Shown piece by piece: positions 1 through 9,073 of a stretch of 64,000 nt of DNA. Position numbers and translations under genes: made by a program. The stretch's first letter is position 1. Each line of letters begins with the position of its first letter. The DNA is from Cellulomonas sp. APG4 (GTDB taxonomy: Bacteria > Actinomycetota > Actinomycetes > Actinomycetales > Cellulomonadaceae): contig NZ_JAACYI010000003.1 of the NCBI RefSeq assembly GCF_009996735.1, forward strand, positions 62,001-126,000. Direction: 5' to 3'. Under the pieces are notes generated by a model that was not told the origin of the DNA, did no database searches, and was given only the letters and a program-made list of their open reading frames with translations.

Positions 1-882
1 TACGGCCCGTACGACCCCTCCCCCGTGTCGGCGGGTGCGCAACCCGACTGGTACATGCTCTTCCTCGAGGGCTCGCTACGGCTCATGCCAGGGCCGGGCT
101 GGGAGTGGGTGATCGGTGGCTACACGCTGCCGATGAACGTGCTCATCCCCGCCGTCGTGATCCCCGGGCTGCTGTTCACGATGCTCGCCCTCTACCCGTT
201 CGTCGAGGCGTTCGCCACGGGCGACAAGCGTGAGCACCACGTGCTCGACCGGCCGCGCAACGCCCCCGTCCGCACCGCGTCGGGCGTCGCGATCCTGACG
301 GCGTTCTTCATCCTCATCCTCGCGGGGTCCAACGACCTCATCGCGACGCACTTCGACCTGTCGATCAACGACATCACACGCATCTTCCGCGTGCTCGTGA
401 TCGCGCTGCCGATCCTCGCGTTCTGGGTCACCAAGCGAATCTGCCTGGGCCTGCAGCGCAAGGACCGCGACCTCGTCCTGCACGGGCACGAGAGCGGGCG
501 CATCGTGCGCCTGGCGCACGGTGAGTACCTCGAGGTGCACACGCCCCTCGACGAGTACGAGCGGTGGACCCTCGTCCAGCACGAGCCGCGTCGTCCGCTC
601 GAGCTCGAGCCCGCCGAGGACGAGCGCGGGGTGCGCCGCAAGGGCTACCGCCGCGACGCGATCCGGGCCCGCGTCTCGCGGTTCTTCTACGAGGACCGCG
701 TCGAGCCCGTCACACCCGCCGAGCTCGCTGCGGCGCACTCCCACGGCGAGCACGACGCCCTCGAGGGCGGTGCAGGCGGCCAGGAGCAGATCGAGGCGTC
801 GCAGGCACACGACACGCAGCCCGCCGCGGGTGGGGCGGTCGCGGGCAGGTCCGCACGTGGACACGACGCGCGGGATCGCTGA
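1..882 (+). CDS. qcrB: cytochrome bc1 complex cytochrome b subunit, C-terminal part
   Basis: The reading frame is open from base 1, so the gene begins upstream of the window and only about its last 293 residues are present. The stretch QPDWYMLFLEGSLRLMP is the conserved region of actinobacterial QcrB before the late membrane helices. Hydrophobic segments follow (VLIPAVVIPGLLFTMLALYPF and GVAILTAFFILILAGSNDLI), then a long charged cytoplasmic tail that is typical of high-GC Gram-positives. QcrB oxidises menaquinol and passes electrons to the aa3 oxidase, whose subunits CtaC, CtaD and CtaF are encoded about 2 kb downstream. The GTG at 25 is an internal codon, not the start. Confidence 0.93.
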   Translation, partial: YGPYDPSPVSAGAQPDWYMLFLEGSLRLMPGPGWEWVIGGYTLPMNVLIPAVVIPGLLFTMLALYPFVEAFATGDKREHHVLDRPRNAPVRTASGVAILTAFFILILAGSNDLIATHFDLSINDITRIFRVLVIALPILAFWVTKRICLGLQRKDRDLVLHGHESGRIVRLAHGEYLEVHTPLDEYERWTLVQHEPRRPLELEPAEDERGVRRKGYRRDAIRARVSRFFYEDRVEPVTPAELAAAHSHGEHDALEGGAGGQEQIEASQAHDTQPAAGGAVAGRSARGHDARDR

Positions 883-964
883 GAAACGACGAGAGTGGGA
901 CGTGGCGGGTCCATCCCGCCGTGCCAGCAGAAACCGAGCCGTCGCGCTACCGCGCGACCTGACC

Positions 965-970
965 GGAGGT
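965..970 (+). promoter_or_regulatory. ribosome binding site of superoxide dismutase
   Basis: GGAGGT lies 7 nt before the ATG at 978. It decides between that start and an in-frame GTG at 969, which overlaps this site and so cannot use it. Confidence 0.7.
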
Positions 971-977
971 GCCATGC

Positions 978-1601
978 ATGGCTGACTACACCCTTCCCGA
1001 CCTTCCCTACGACTACGCCGCCCTCGAGCCGCACATCTCGGGCCGCATCATGGAGCTGCACCACGACAAGCACCATGCGGCCTACGTCACGGGGGCCAAC
1101 ACCGCCCTCGAGAAGATGGCCGAGGCCCGGGACAAGGGTGACCACGGCTCGGTGAACCTGCTCGAGAAGAACCTCGCGTTCAACCTCGGCGGCCACGTCA
1201 ACCACACCGCGTTCTGGCAGAACCTCTCGCCGGACGGTGGCGACAAGCCCACGGGTGAGCTGGCGGCCGCGATCGACGAGTTCTTCGGCTCGTTCGACGC
1301 GTTCCAGAAGCAGTTCACAGCCAACGCGGCGGGGATCCAGGGCTCCGGCTGGTCGATCCTCGCGTGGGACTCGCTGGGCCAGAAGCTCGCTACGTTCCAG
1401 CTCTACGACCAGCAGGGCAACATCCCCCTGGGCATCGTCCCGATCGTCCTCCTGGACATGTGGGAGCACGCCTTCTACCTGGACTACGTGAACGTCAAGG
1501 CCGACTACATCGCGGCCTGGTGGAACATCGTCAACTGGGCGGACGCCGAGCAGCGCTTCCAGCGTGCGCGCACGCAGACGACGGGCCTCATCGTCCCCTG
1601 A
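978..1601 (+). CDS. sodA: superoxide dismutase, Fe/Mn family
   Basis: A 207-residue cytoplasmic enzyme that converts superoxide to oxygen and hydrogen peroxide. It has the complete Fe/Mn SOD fold signature: the first metal histidine in ELHHDKHH (about residue 28), the second in [10 protein letters not shown], and the Asp and His ligands in [13 protein letters not shown]. Length is normal for the family. ATG 978 is chosen because GGAGGT lies 7 nt upstream. The metal (Mn, Fe or either) cannot be decided from sequence by eye. It sits beside the respiratory chain genes, a source of superoxide, and ends at a strong hairpin terminator. Confidence 0.95.
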   Translation: MADYTLPDLPYDYAALEPHISGRIMELHHDKHHAAYVTGANTALEKMAEARDKGDHGSVNLLEKNLAFNLGGHVNHTAFWQNLSPDGGDKPTGELAAAIDEFFGSFDAFQKQFTANAAGIQGSGWSILAWDSLGQKLATFQLYDQQGNIPLGIVPIVLLDMWEHAFYLDYVNVKADYIAAWWNIVNWADAEQRFQRARTQTTGLIVP

Positions 1602-1614
1602 GGACGGACCGACC

Positions 1615-1654
1615 CCGAAGGGGTGCACACGCTCTGTCGTGTGCACCCCTTCGG
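1615..1654 (+). terminator. strong hairpin terminator after sodA
   Basis: A perfect 17-bp inverted repeat (arms 1615-1631 and 1638-1654) closes a 6-nt loop, 13 bp after the sodA stop. There is no U-tract, as is common in actinobacteria. Confidence 0.85.
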
Positions 1655-1675
1655 CGTTCAAGGGAGGGAGAAGGT

Positions 1676-2464
1676 GTGGACGCATGGCTCGGCCAACCGG
1701 ACGGACGGCTCCGCCTCTTCTGGGGACCCACGGGAGCAAAGGCCGCACTCGCGGCCGATACGGACGTCGTCGTCGTCGTGGACGTCCTCTCGTTCACCAC
1801 GGCGGTGTCCGTCGCCCTCGACAACGGCACGGAGGTGATCCCCTTCCCGGAGCGGGGCGCCGCCGCAGCAGCAGCCGCTGCGGCCTCGGACGCGGTTCTC
1901 GCTGCGCCCCGTGAGCCGCGGCGCGTCCCGCCCCAGCCCTCCGGCGATGACCCAGCCAGCGGGCCCCCGAGCCTGTCGCCGGCGTCGCTCCGCGCAGCAC
2001 CGCCACCTGACCGCCTCCTGCTGCCCTCCCCCAACGGCGCGCGGATCTCCGCGGCCCTCGGTGCGAGCGGGAGCACGGTGATCGGCGCGTGCCTGCGCAA
2101 TGCCACCGCGGTGGCCCGCTGGGTCGTCGCGGAGCATCGCGACGCGACGGTCGCGGTCGTCCCCGCGGGTGAGCGGTGGCCGGACGGCTCCCTGCGCCCG
2201 GCGTCCGAGGACACCTGGGGTGCAGGAGCGGTGCTCGAGACCCTGCTGGCGCTCGGCGCCGGGCCCGCGTCGCCCGAGGCGCTGGACGCGGTCGCGGCGT
2301 ACCGGGCGACATGCGACCGCGGCCTCCTGGAGGCCCTCCGGACGACGACCAGCGGGCTCGAGCTCAGGGCCCGCGGCTACGCGGAGGACGTGACGGTGGC
2401 CGCCGAGCTGGCAACCAGCGACGCGGTTCCGCATCTCCGTTCAGGCAGGTTCACGGCCGCCTGA
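1676..2464 (+). CDS. comB: 2-phosphosulfolactate phosphatase family protein (ComB-like)
   Basis: A 262-residue protein of the ComB family. Archaeal ComB removes phosphate from 2-phosphosulfolactate in coenzyme M synthesis. Actinobacteria carry the family without making coenzyme M, so the true substrate here is unknown. Family features are VVVDVLSFTTAVSVALDNG near the N-terminus, LLPSPNGARISAAL in the middle and an EDTWGAGAVLETLL segment near residue 180. The GTG start at 1676 is preceded by AGGGAGGGAG (1661-1670). A longer in-frame reading would run back through sodA and its terminator. The terminator just upstream leaves little room for a separate promoter, so some read-through from sodA is possible. 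Confidence 0.75.
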   Translation: MDAWLGQPDGRLRLFWGPTGAKAALAADTDVVVVVDVLSFTTAVSVALDNGTEVIPFPERGAAAAAAAAASDAVLAAPREPRRVPPQPSGDDPASGPPSLSPASLRAAPPPDRLLLPSPNGARISAALGASGSTVIGACLRNATAVARWVVAEHRDATVAVVPAGERWPDGSLRPASEDTWGAGAVLETLLALGAGPASPEALDAVAAYRATCDRGLLEALRTTTSGLELRARGYAEDVTVAAELATSDAVPHLRSGRFTAA

Positions 2465-2522
2465 GTGCGCGCGACCGGCAAGGTGGCGGGGACCCGCCCC
2501 CGAACACCCTCCGGCCCGAGGC

Positions 2523-2936
2523 TCAGTGGGCGTGCTGCCCGCGCGAGTACTCGAAGACCCACCCCACGAGGCCCACGACGGAGACGGCTGCGCCGATGTA
2601 GAAGAGCCACCAGCCGACCGCGAGGCCCAGGAAGCACACGGCCGCCGCGCCGGCGATGACGAGGGGCCACCAGCTCCACGGGCTGTACACGCCCTGGTCG
2701 CCAGCCCCCTGCTCGATCTCCCCGAGCGGGTCGTCCTCCGGACGCGCGTCGATGCGCCGGGCCACCAGACCCAGGTAGAAGCCGATCATCGCGACGAGGC
2801 CGGCGACCAGCAGCAGGGCGGCCGTGCCGACCGGTTCGACCTGGCTCGTGATCGCGTAGGTCCAGACGGCGTACACCCCCGAGACCAGCAGGAAGAACGG
2901 CACGAGCACGAGGAACAGCCGCGTCTCGATCTTCAT
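2523..2936 (-). CDS. ctaF: cytochrome c oxidase subunit IV, actinobacterial type
   Basis: A 137-residue membrane protein with four predicted helices: two at the N-terminus ([19 protein letters not shown] and [19 protein letters not shown]) and two at the C-terminus, separated by an acidic loop ending in VYSPWSWWP. This is the actinobacterial subunit IV of the aa3 oxidase. Its ATG overlaps the ctaD stop codon by 4 nt (ATGA), so it is the last gene of ctaC-ctaD-ctaF and probably translationally coupled. It converges on comB. Confidence 0.9.
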   Translation of the reverse strand: MKIETRLFLVLVPFFLLVSGVYAVWTYAITSQVEPVGTAALLLVAGLVAMIGFYLGLVARRIDARPEDDPLGEIEQGAGDQGVYSPWSWWPLVIAGAAAVCFLGLAVGWWLFYIGAAVSVVGLVGWVFEYSRGQHAH

Positions 2937-4783
2937 CGCCGGTCCTCGCCCTCGTCGTCGATCTCGTCGGTCGGTGGCGCCGCCGTCCCGGCGTCGTCAC
3001 CGCGGTCGTCCACCACGCTCGCACTCGCCTGCTCCGGCTCGGCGTCCCCCGTCGCGAGTCGCTCGCGCCCGAGCGAGACCTGACCGCGTCGGTCGGCCTC
3101 CCAGTCCAGCGGACCGTCGGAGTCGGGCTCCACGTGGTCCATGGCCGCGACCTCGGGGTGGTGCAGGTCGAACGCGGGCCGCTCGGAGCGGATACGCGGC
3201 AGCGACGTGAAGTTGTGCCGCGGCGGCGGGCAGGACGTCGCCCACTCGAGCGAGTTGCTGTAGCCCCACGGGTCGTCGACCGCGACCCGCGGCGCGTTGC
3301 GCCACGTCGTGTAGACGTTCCACAGGAAGGGCAGGGTCGAGGCAGCCAGCAGCACCGAGCCGACGGTCGAGACCTGGTTCATCCAGGTGAAGTTGTCCTC
3401 GGGCATGTAGTCGGCGAAGCGACGGGGCATGCCCTCGACACCGAGCCAGTGCTGGATGAGGAACGTCGCGTGGAACCCGAAGAACAGCAGCCAGAAGTGG
3501 ATCTTGCCGAGGCGCTCGTCGAGCATCTTGCCGGTGAACTTGGGCCACCAGAAGTAGAAGCCCGCGAACATCGCGAACACGACGGTGCCGAACACCACGT
3601 AGTGGAAGTGGGCCACGACGAAGTACGTGTCGGACACGTGGAAGTCGAGCGCGGGGCTGGCCAGGATGACGCCCGTCAGACCGCCGAAGAGGAAGGTCAC
3701 GAGGAAGCCGATGGACCAGAGCATCGGCGTCTCGAACGTGAGCTTGCCGCGCCACATCGTGCCGATCCAGTTGAAGAACTTCACACCCGTCGGCACCGCG
3801 ATGAGCATCGTCATGAGCGCGAAGAACGGCAGCAGCACGGCGCCGGTCACGTACATGTGGTGGGCCCACACCGTGACCGAGAGCGCGGCGATCGCGATGG
3901 TCGCGTAGACGAGGCCCTTGTAGCCGAAGATCGGCTTGCGGCTGAACACCGGCAGGATCTCCGACACGATGCCGAAGAACGGCAGCGCGATGATGTACAC
4001 CTCCGGGTGCCCGAAGAACCAGAACAGGTGCTGCCACAGGACGGCGCCGCCGTTCTCCGGGTTGAACACCTGCGCACCCAGGCGACGGTCGGCGCCGAGC
4101 GCGAACAGGGCCGAGGCGAGCGGCGGGAACGCCATCAGCACCAGCAGGCTCGTGACGAGGGTGTTCCAGGTGAAGATCGGCATCCGGAACATCGTCATGC
4201 CGGGCGCGCGCATCGTGATGATCGTCGTGATGAAGTTCACCGCGCCGAGGATCGTGCCGAAGCCCGCGAGGGCGAGCCCGAACACCCACAGGTCACCGCC
4301 GAGGCCGGGTGAGTAGCTCGAGCTCGAGAGGGGGGCGTAGGCGAACCAGCCGAACGAGGCCGCGCCCTGCGGCGTGAAGAAGCCCGCGCTCGCGATGAGA
4401 CCGCCGAAGAGGTACAGCCAGTACGCGAACATGTTGACGCGCGGGAACGCGACGTCAGGGGCGCCGATCTGGAGCGGCATGATCACGTTGGCGAAGCCCG
4501 CGAACAGGGGCGTCGCGAACAGCAGCAGCATGATCGTGCCGTGCATCGTGAAGAGCTGGTTGTACTGCTCCTTGCTCTGCACGATCTGGATGCCCGGCTC
4601 GAACAGCTCGGCACGGATCACCAGGGCCATCAGGCCGCCGATGCAGAAGAAGATGAACGACGAGATCAGGTAGAGGTACCCGATCGTCTTGTGGTCGGTC
4701 GAGGTGATCCACTTGACCACCGTGCCGCCGCGGCGCTGCCGCACCGGCGCGAGGCCAGGGATCTGCTCGATCTGCGCGGCCAT
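2933..4783 (-). CDS. ctaD: cytochrome c oxidase subunit I
   Basis: The 616-residue catalytic subunit of the aa3-type oxidase, which reduces oxygen to water and pumps protons. It carries the usual twelve-helix pattern. Haem and copper ligands are visible in [18 protein letters not shown] (low-spin haem a), [13 protein letters not shown] (CuB histidine and the cross-linked tyrosine), WAHHMYVTG (CuB His pair) and [15 protein letters not shown] (haem a3 and haem a). The C-terminal 60 or so residues are polar and acidic and extend beyond the core. Its ATG shares one base with the ctaC stop (TGATG), indicating coupling. Confidence 0.97.
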   Translation of the reverse strand: MAAQIEQIPGLAPVRQRRGGTVVKWITSTDHKTIGYLYLISSFIFFCIGGLMALVIRAELFEPGIQIVQSKEQYNQLFTMHGTIMLLLFATPLFAGFANVIMPLQIGAPDVAFPRVNMFAYWLYLFGGLIASAGFFTPQGAASFGWFAYAPLSSSSYSPGLGGDLWVFGLALAGFGTILGAVNFITTIITMRAPGMTMFRMPIFTWNTLVTSLLVLMAFPPLASALFALGADRRLGAQVFNPENGGAVLWQHLFWFFGHPEVYIIALPFFGIVSEILPVFSRKPIFGYKGLVYATIAIAALSVTVWAHHMYVTGAVLLPFFALMTMLIAVPTGVKFFNWIGTMWRGKLTFETPMLWSIGFLVTFLFGGLTGVILASPALDFHVSDTYFVVAHFHYVVFGTVVFAMFAGFYFWWPKFTGKMLDERLGKIHFWLLFFGFHATFLIQHWLGVEGMPRRFADYMPEDNFTWMNQVSTVGSVLLAASTLPFLWNVYTTWRNAPRVAVDDPWGYSNSLEWATSCPPPRHNFTSLPRIRSERPAFDLHHPEVAAMDHVEPDSDGPLDWEADRRGQVSLGRERLATGDAEPEQASASVVDDRGDDAGTAAPPTDEIDDEGEDRR

Positions 4784-5667
4784 CAGCCCTCTCCTGCCGG
4801 GATCGTGTTGTCGTCACCGCGGTTCTGGTTGCGGTCGAGCTCGGGGCCGAGGCGGCCCTCCTGCCCGCGCTCACGCAGCTCCTCGATGTGCGCCTCGTAC
4901 TCCTCCTCGGAGACGACGGCGACCTGGAACAGCATCCCCGCGTGGTGCTCGCCGCAGAGCTCGGCGCACTTGCCCGCGTAGACGCCCTCGCGCGTCGGGA
5001 CGACCTGGAAGGTGTTGACGTTCTGGCCCGGGAAGACGTCCTTCTTGTAGAGGAAGGCCGGGACCCAGAACGAGTGGATGACGTCACGCGACCGCAGCTG
5101 GAACTCGACCCGCTGGTCGACCGGCAGGTACAGCGTGGGCAGCGTCTCGGGGTTGCCCTCGGCGCCGATGTCGATCACGTGGACGCCCGAGTCGTAGACG
5201 TCCTCGTCGAGGTAGTTGAAGTCCCAGCTCCACTGCTTGCCGTAGACCTCGATGGTCACGTCCGGCTCGGCGCTGACGTCCTCGATCGCCGACATGTCGC
5301 GCTCGGTGTAGAAGAACAGCACGCCGATCATGAAGATCGGGAGGATCACGTACATCATCTCGAGGGGCACGTGGTAGCGGAGCTGCACGGGCAGGACGTC
5401 GTCGTCCTTGCGCTTCCGGTAGACCGCGATGCACCAGATGATCAGGCCCCACACGAGGACGCCGACGATGAGGGCCGCGATCCACGAACCGGTCCACAGG
5501 TCCGTGATGCGCTGGGTCTGGTTGGTGACCTGCTCGCCGTCCTCGTACCCGGGCATCCAACCGCGCTGCACCTCGGCGGAGCAGCCGGTCAGCACGACGG
5601 TCGCCGCTGCGACCAGGGCCGTGATCCGTGCGGCGCGACGACGCCGGCGGGGGTGTTGCACGTCCAA
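4783..5667 (-). CDS. ctaC: cytochrome c oxidase subunit II, lipoprotein
   Basis: A 294-residue subunit II. An arginine-rich N-terminus and hydrophobic stretch end in a lipobox (LTGC, Cys29), so it is probably lipid-anchored after signal peptidase II cleavage. Two more membrane helices follow ([21 protein letters not shown] and [17 protein letters not shown]), then the cupredoxin domain with the complete CuA motif [12 protein letters not shown] near residue 240. The start is taken as TTG at 5667 with AGAGG 5 nt upstream; GTG at 5661 is an alternative. It heads ctaC-ctaD-ctaF and is divergent from the desulfurase-like gene. Confidence 0.95.
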   Translation of the reverse strand: MDVQHPRRRRRAARITALVAAATVVLTGCSAEVQRGWMPGYEDGEQVTNQTQRITDLWTGSWIAALIVGVLVWGLIIWCIAVYRKRKDDDVLPVQLRYHVPLEMMYVILPIFMIGVLFFYTERDMSAIEDVSAEPDVTIEVYGKQWSWDFNYLDEDVYDSGVHVIDIGAEGNPETLPTLYLPVDQRVEFQLRSRDVIHSFWVPAFLYKKDVFPGQNVNTFQVVPTREGVYAGKCAELCGEHHAGMLFQVAVVSEEEYEAHIEELRERGQEGRLGPELDRNQNRGDDNTIPAGEG

Positions 5668-5752
5668 GGGTGCCTCTCATGTCAGCGTCCCGGCCGGGCG
5701 CGCACCCTGCTGGCCGCGTGCACCACCCGGGACCTTGGTCCTCGACCCGAGC

Positions 5753-5758
5753 AGCCTA
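5753..5758 (-). promoter_or_regulatory. -10 element for ctaC operon
   Basis: TAGGCT on the minus strand, about 85 bp upstream of the ctaC start, is the best -10 candidate in the divergent region. No -35 is obvious. Confidence 0.4.
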
Positions 5759-5810
5759 GCGCCCGTCGGGACCGTTCGCCGTCACGACGGGCCGTCAGAT
5801 ACCTGGGCGC

Positions 5811-5816
5811 TAGCGT
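5811..5816 (+). promoter_or_regulatory. -10 element, leaderless start of desulfurase-like gene
   Basis: TAGCGT followed after 6 nt by the GTG at 5823, so transcription would begin at or next to the start codon. Confidence 0.6.
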
Positions 5817-5822
5817 GCTCCC

Positions 5823-6959
5823 GTGACCTCACGGACCTACCTCGACGCGGGTGGGCGCGCACCGCTGCACCCCGCCGGCACCCAGGCCCTCGCCGCGGCG
5901 CTCGCCGAAGGCTGGGCGGACCCGCGACGGCTCCACAGCGAGGGCCGCCGGGCACGCGCGCTGCTCGACGGCGCACGCGAGTCCCTCGCGGACGTGCTCG
6001 GGTGCCGCACCGAGGAGGTCCACCTCGCGCCGCAGCACACCGCGAGTCTGCACGCCGCCGTCGAGCACGCCGTCGAGGGTCGCCGCAGGTTCGGCCGTCG
6101 CACGGTGCTGTCGGCCGTGGAACGCGCTGCCGTGCACGCGGCGGCCCGCTTCGCCGGGAGCGGCACGGAGCCCGACGTCGTACCGGTGGACGGCCGCGGT
6201 CGGGTGGACCTCGACGCCTGGCGCGGGGCGGTCGCCGGACCGGGGGTCGCCCTCGCCGCGCTGCAGCACGCGAACGGTGAGGTCGGCACGTCGCAGCCGG
6301 TCGCCGCGGCGCACGAGGCGGCCACCGCGGCCGGTGTCCCGCTGCTGGTCGACGCGGGGGCCTCGCTCGGGCACGTCGACGTGGGGCCGCACTGGGACCT
6401 GCTCGCGGCCGACCCGGGCGACTGGGGCGCACCCGACGGCGTCGCCGTGCTCGCCGTCCGCACGCGCGTACGGGCCGGTCGCGTGCGCCCGGAGGACGAC
6501 GACCGCTGGTTCCCGGGCCGCGTCGACGTGCCGGCGGCGTTCGCCGCCGCCGTCACCCTGCGTGCCGTGCTCGAGGACCGTGCGCACGCGGACACGGCCC
6601 GGCGGCAGCAGGTCGCCCGCATCCGGGCCGCCGCGGCCGCGGTGCCCGACGTCGAGGTGCTCGGCGACCCCGTCGACGCCCTCCCCCACGTCCTGACGTT
6701 CTCGTGCCTGTACGTCGACGGCGAGGCGTTGACGGACGAGCTCGACCGTCGCGGCTTCGCGGTCGGCTCGGGGTCGGCCTGCACGTCGAGCACACTCGAG
6801 CCGAGCCACGTGCTCGCGGCCATGGGCGCCCTCACGCACGGCAACGTCCGGATCGCCCTGCCCCGCGACCTCCCCGACGACGAGGTGGACCGCTTCTGCC
6901 ACGAGCTGCCCGAGGCCGTGGCGGCGGTGCGGCGCGTGCTCGGCGTCGCAGGACTGTGA
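5823..6959 (+). CDS. cysteine desulfurase-like protein lacking the PLP lysine
   Basis: A 378-residue protein with the class V aminotransferase / NifS-IscS fold. The catalytic-cysteine loop is intact (VGSGSACTSSTLEPSH, Cys320), as is the PLP-ring Asp in LLVDAGAS (Asp177). The usual SxHK Schiff-base lysine is missing: the aligned segment reads PGDWGAPDGVAVL, with Asp200 at the lysine position by my alignment. The histidine that protonates substrate in IscS (xEHxxV) is Arg101. It therefore may not be a PLP enzyme and could be a sulfur carrier or scaffold. Its stop overlaps the TusA start by 4 nt (GTGA). In related actinobacteria I recall such domains being fused to TusA. An ordinary cysteine desulfurase is the alternative reading. 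Confidence 0.75.
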   Translation: MTSRTYLDAGGRAPLHPAGTQALAAALAEGWADPRRLHSEGRRARALLDGARESLADVLGCRTEEVHLAPQHTASLHAAVEHAVEGRRRFGRRTVLSAVERAAVHAAARFAGSGTEPDVVPVDGRGRVDLDAWRGAVAGPGVALAALQHANGEVGTSQPVAAAHEAATAAGVPLLVDAGASLGHVDVGPHWDLLAADPGDWGAPDGVAVLAVRTRVRAGRVRPEDDDRWFPGRVDVPAAFAAAVTLRAVLEDRAHADTARRQQVARIRAAAAAVPDVEVLGDPVDALPHVLTFSCLYVDGEALTDELDRRGFAVGSGSACTSSTLEPSHVLAAMGALTHGNVRIALPRDLPDDEVDRFCHELPEAVAAVRRVLGVAGL

Positions 6960-7258
6960 CCCCGGACGGCGCACCGGTGCCCGTCGGGACCGAGGAGCTC
7001 GACGCCCGCGGGCTGCGCTGCCCGTTGCCGGTCATCCACCTCGCGCGCCTCGCAGCCGGGCTCGCCCCGGGGAGCGCGGTGCTCGTGCGGTGGACCGATC
7101 CTGCGGCCGCGCACGACATCCCGGCCTGGGCCCGGATGCGTGGGCACGTCGTGGTCGAGACCCGGCCCCCAGGGGACCTCACCGACCACGGGACCACGCT
7201 CGTGCGGCTCGGCGGGGACGACGAAGGGCCGGCACCCGCAGGTGCCGACCCTTCGTGA
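6956..7258 (+). CDS. TusA-family sulfur carrier protein
   Basis: A 100-residue protein with the TusA signature LDARGLRCPLPVI (CPxP, about residues 21-24), whose cysteine carries a persulfide. The GTG start overlaps the stop of the desulfurase-like gene, so the two are translated together and probably interact. TusA proteins relay sulfur to tRNA thiolation, molybdenum cofactor or Fe-S pathways; which one applies here is not shown. The last dozen codons lie inside a terminator hairpin, so the tail of Gly, Pro, Ala and Asp is probably shaped by the RNA structure. Confidence 0.8.
   Translation: MTPDGAPVPVGTEELDARGLRCPLPVIHLARLAAGLAPGSAVLVRWTDPAAAHDIPAWARMRGHVVVETRPPGDLTDHGTTLVRLGGDDEGPAPAGADPS
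7221..7256 (+). terminator. hairpin terminator overlapping the tusA 3' end
   Basis: Arms 7221-7236 and 7241-7256 pair over 16 bp with one mismatch around the loop CGCA. The hairpin lies within the last codons of tusA and can also serve the convergent erpA. Confidence 0.75.
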
Positions 7259-7285
7259 GTCTCGTGGGCCGTCGGCCCGGGGCGC

Positions 7286-7636
7286 TCAGGCGAACGAGCC
7301 CCCGCACGCGCACGAGCTGCCCGCGTTGGGGTTGTCGATCGTGAAGCCCTGCTTCTCGATGGTGTCCGCGAAGTCGATCGTGGCGCCCTCGAGGTAGGGC
7401 ACGCTCATGCGGTCGACGATCACCTCGACGCCGTCGTAGTCGCGCACCGCGTCGCCGTCGAGCATGCGCTCGTCGAAGTACAGCTGGTAGATCAGGCCCG
7501 AGCAGCCGCCCGGCTGCACCGCGACGCGCAGCCGGAGGTCGTCGCGCCCCTCCTGCTCGAGCAGGGTGCGCACCTTGGTCGCAGCGACGTCGGTCAGCTG
7601 GACGCCGTGGGTGGCGGTCTGGGTGGTCTCGCTCAT
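7286..7636 (-). CDS. erpA: iron-sulfur cluster insertion protein, A-type carrier
   Basis: A 116-residue A-type Fe-S carrier that delivers clusters to apoproteins. The three cysteines are present: one in QPGGCSGLIYQLYFDE and two in the C-terminal SSCACGGSFA. The ATG at 7636 has GGAG 5 nt upstream; longer in-frame readings have no family similarity. In mycobacteria the homologue sits between ctaC and a glycerate kinase gene, as it does here. Possible clients in this window are NadA and LipA, both 4Fe-4S enzymes. Confidence 0.92.
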   Translation of the reverse strand: MSETTQTATHGVQLTDVAATKVRTLLEQEGRDDLRLRVAVQPGGCSGLIYQLYFDERMLDGDAVRDYDGVEVIVDRMSVPYLEGATIDFADTIEKQGFTIDNPNAGSSCACGGSFA

Positions 7637-7767
7637 CGTGTCTCCGCAGCCTCGTGGTGGCAGGTGCTCGTGTGCTCGTCGTGCAGCGGAGCGGGCGCCC
7701 GCGCCGACGTCGGTACCAACACCCCTCCGGCGTGCGGTGTTCCCGCACCTGCCTCCAGGGTACGTCC

Positions 7768-8970
7768 TCAGCGCGACCAGGTCCGCGCCACGCGCGCCAC
7801 CCGGGCCGTGAGCGTCCCCGCCGGGTCCGCGAGGGACGCGTCGACGTCCTCCGGGCGTTCCGCGACCGCGTACACGCCCGCGAGCCCGGCCGCGGACCAC
7901 TCGCGGCGGCCCGCGTACACCTGACCGGCCACCGCGACGACGGGGACGCCGTGCTCGAGGCCGTGCTGCGCGACGGCGTGCACGACCTTCCCGTGCAGGG
8001 ACTGCCAGTCGAGGGTCCCCTCGCCCGTGAGGACGAGGTCGGCGTCCGCCACCTGGCGGGCGAGACCGACGGCGTCCGCGACCACCTGCGCGCCGGGCAG
8101 GACGCGCGCACCCAGGGCCGCGAGGGCGAACCCGAGACCGCCCGCCGCACCGGCTCCGGGCAGCTGGAGGAGATCCCGCGTCGTCGGACCGCCGTCGGCG
8201 AGCGGGAGCCGCAGGCCGCCCGTCCCCGCCCGGGCGCCGGGCCCGAGGACACCGAGCACCAGGTGCGCGAAGTGCCCGAGGTCGCGCTCGAGCGCCTGGG
8301 CCTGCTCGGGGCTCGCGCCCTTCTGCGCCGCGAACCCGGCGCTCGCGCCGTGCAGGCCGAGCAGCGGCACGTCGACGTCGACCGCCGCCACGAGGTCGAC
8401 GTGCGCGAGGTCGTCACGCAGCTGCGCGAGCCCCGCGAGCTGCTCGGCCCGCACCTGGCCGAGGGCTCCCCCGCCGTCCGCGAGGCCGCCGTCCACGAGC
8501 GCGTCGTCACCGGGACGCAGCGCCGCGAGCATGCCCGCGCCGGCGTCGTTGGTCGCCGAGCCGCCCAGGCCGACGACCACACGTCGTGCACCGAGCTCGA
8601 GGGCGGCGCGCAGCAGGTGGCCCAGGCCGGCCGACGACGTGCGCGTCGGGTCGCGCCGTGCTGGCGGCACGAGGTGCAGCCCCACCGCCTGCGCGGACTC
8701 GAGGTAGGCGACCGGGCCCGACGGCGAGCCCGTCACGAGGACGGCCGCGACCGTGGGCTCGCCGAGAGGTCCGGGCACCGTCACGGGGTGCAGGTCGCCA
8801 CCCAGCCCCTGGTGGATCGCGTCGAGGAACCCGGGGCCCCCGTCCGCGAGCGGGAGCGTCGCGATCTCGTCGTGCGGCGCACCGGCACGCCAGCCGACGA
8901 CCATCGCGTCGGCCGCCTGGGGTGCGGTCAGGGTTCCGCCGAAGCAGTCCGGGGCCACGAGGATGCGCAC
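7768..8970 (-). CDS. glycerate kinase, GlxK/GarK family
   Basis: A 400-residue kinase that phosphorylates glycerate to phosphoglycerate. The N-terminus RILVAPDCFGGTLTAPQAADAM matches the family start (ILVAPDsFKGtlsa..va), followed by LPLADGGPGFLDAI, VGLGGSATNDAGAGML and a C-terminal TGEGTLDWQSLHGK segment. GTG at 8970 is the start because it begins directly before RILVAPDCF; an in-frame extension to 9045 is proline-rich and unlike the family. The gene is transcribed toward erpA. No sugar-acid pathway genes lie nearby. Confidence 0.88.
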   Translation of the reverse strand: MRILVAPDCFGGTLTAPQAADAMVVGWRAGAPHDEIATLPLADGGPGFLDAIHQGLGGDLHPVTVPGPLGEPTVAAVLVTGSPSGPVAYLESAQAVGLHLVPPARRDPTRTSSAGLGHLLRAALELGARRVVVGLGGSATNDAGAGMLAALRPGDDALVDGGLADGGGALGQVRAEQLAGLAQLRDDLAHVDLVAAVDVDVPLLGLHGASAGFAAQKGASPEQAQALERDLGHFAHLVLGVLGPGARAGTGGLRLPLADGGPTTRDLLQLPGAGAAGGLGFALAALGARVLPGAQVVADAVGLARQVADADLVLTGEGTLDWQSLHGKVVHAVAQHGLEHGVPVVAVAGQVYAGRREWSAAGLAGVYAVAERPEDVDASLADPAGTLTARVARVARTWSR

Positions 8971-9073
8971 CCGGACATCCTGCCCCAGGTGCGGACGCCC
9001 GCCGACGCCCCACCGCGCCCGCGAGGGGGCGTCGCCCCTCGGCACGCCGTCGTCGCTGTGGGAAGATCACGCC

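Noticed and set aside
1364-1675. An N-terminal extension of comB reaching into sodA.
   Set aside because: It would cross the sodA stop and the perfect terminator hairpin; GTG 1676 has a good ribosome site and the family N-terminus.
3134-4312. A 392-codon plus-strand frame opposite ctaD.
   Set aside because: It is antisense to a clear oxidase subunit I; it is rich in Arg, Glu and His from the GC-rich complement and has no domain.
7637-7767. Imperfect inverted repeats between erpA and the glycerate kinase gene (around AACACC / GGTGTT).
   Set aside because: The stems are short and mismatched, so I could not tell a terminator from chance pairing in GC-rich DNA.
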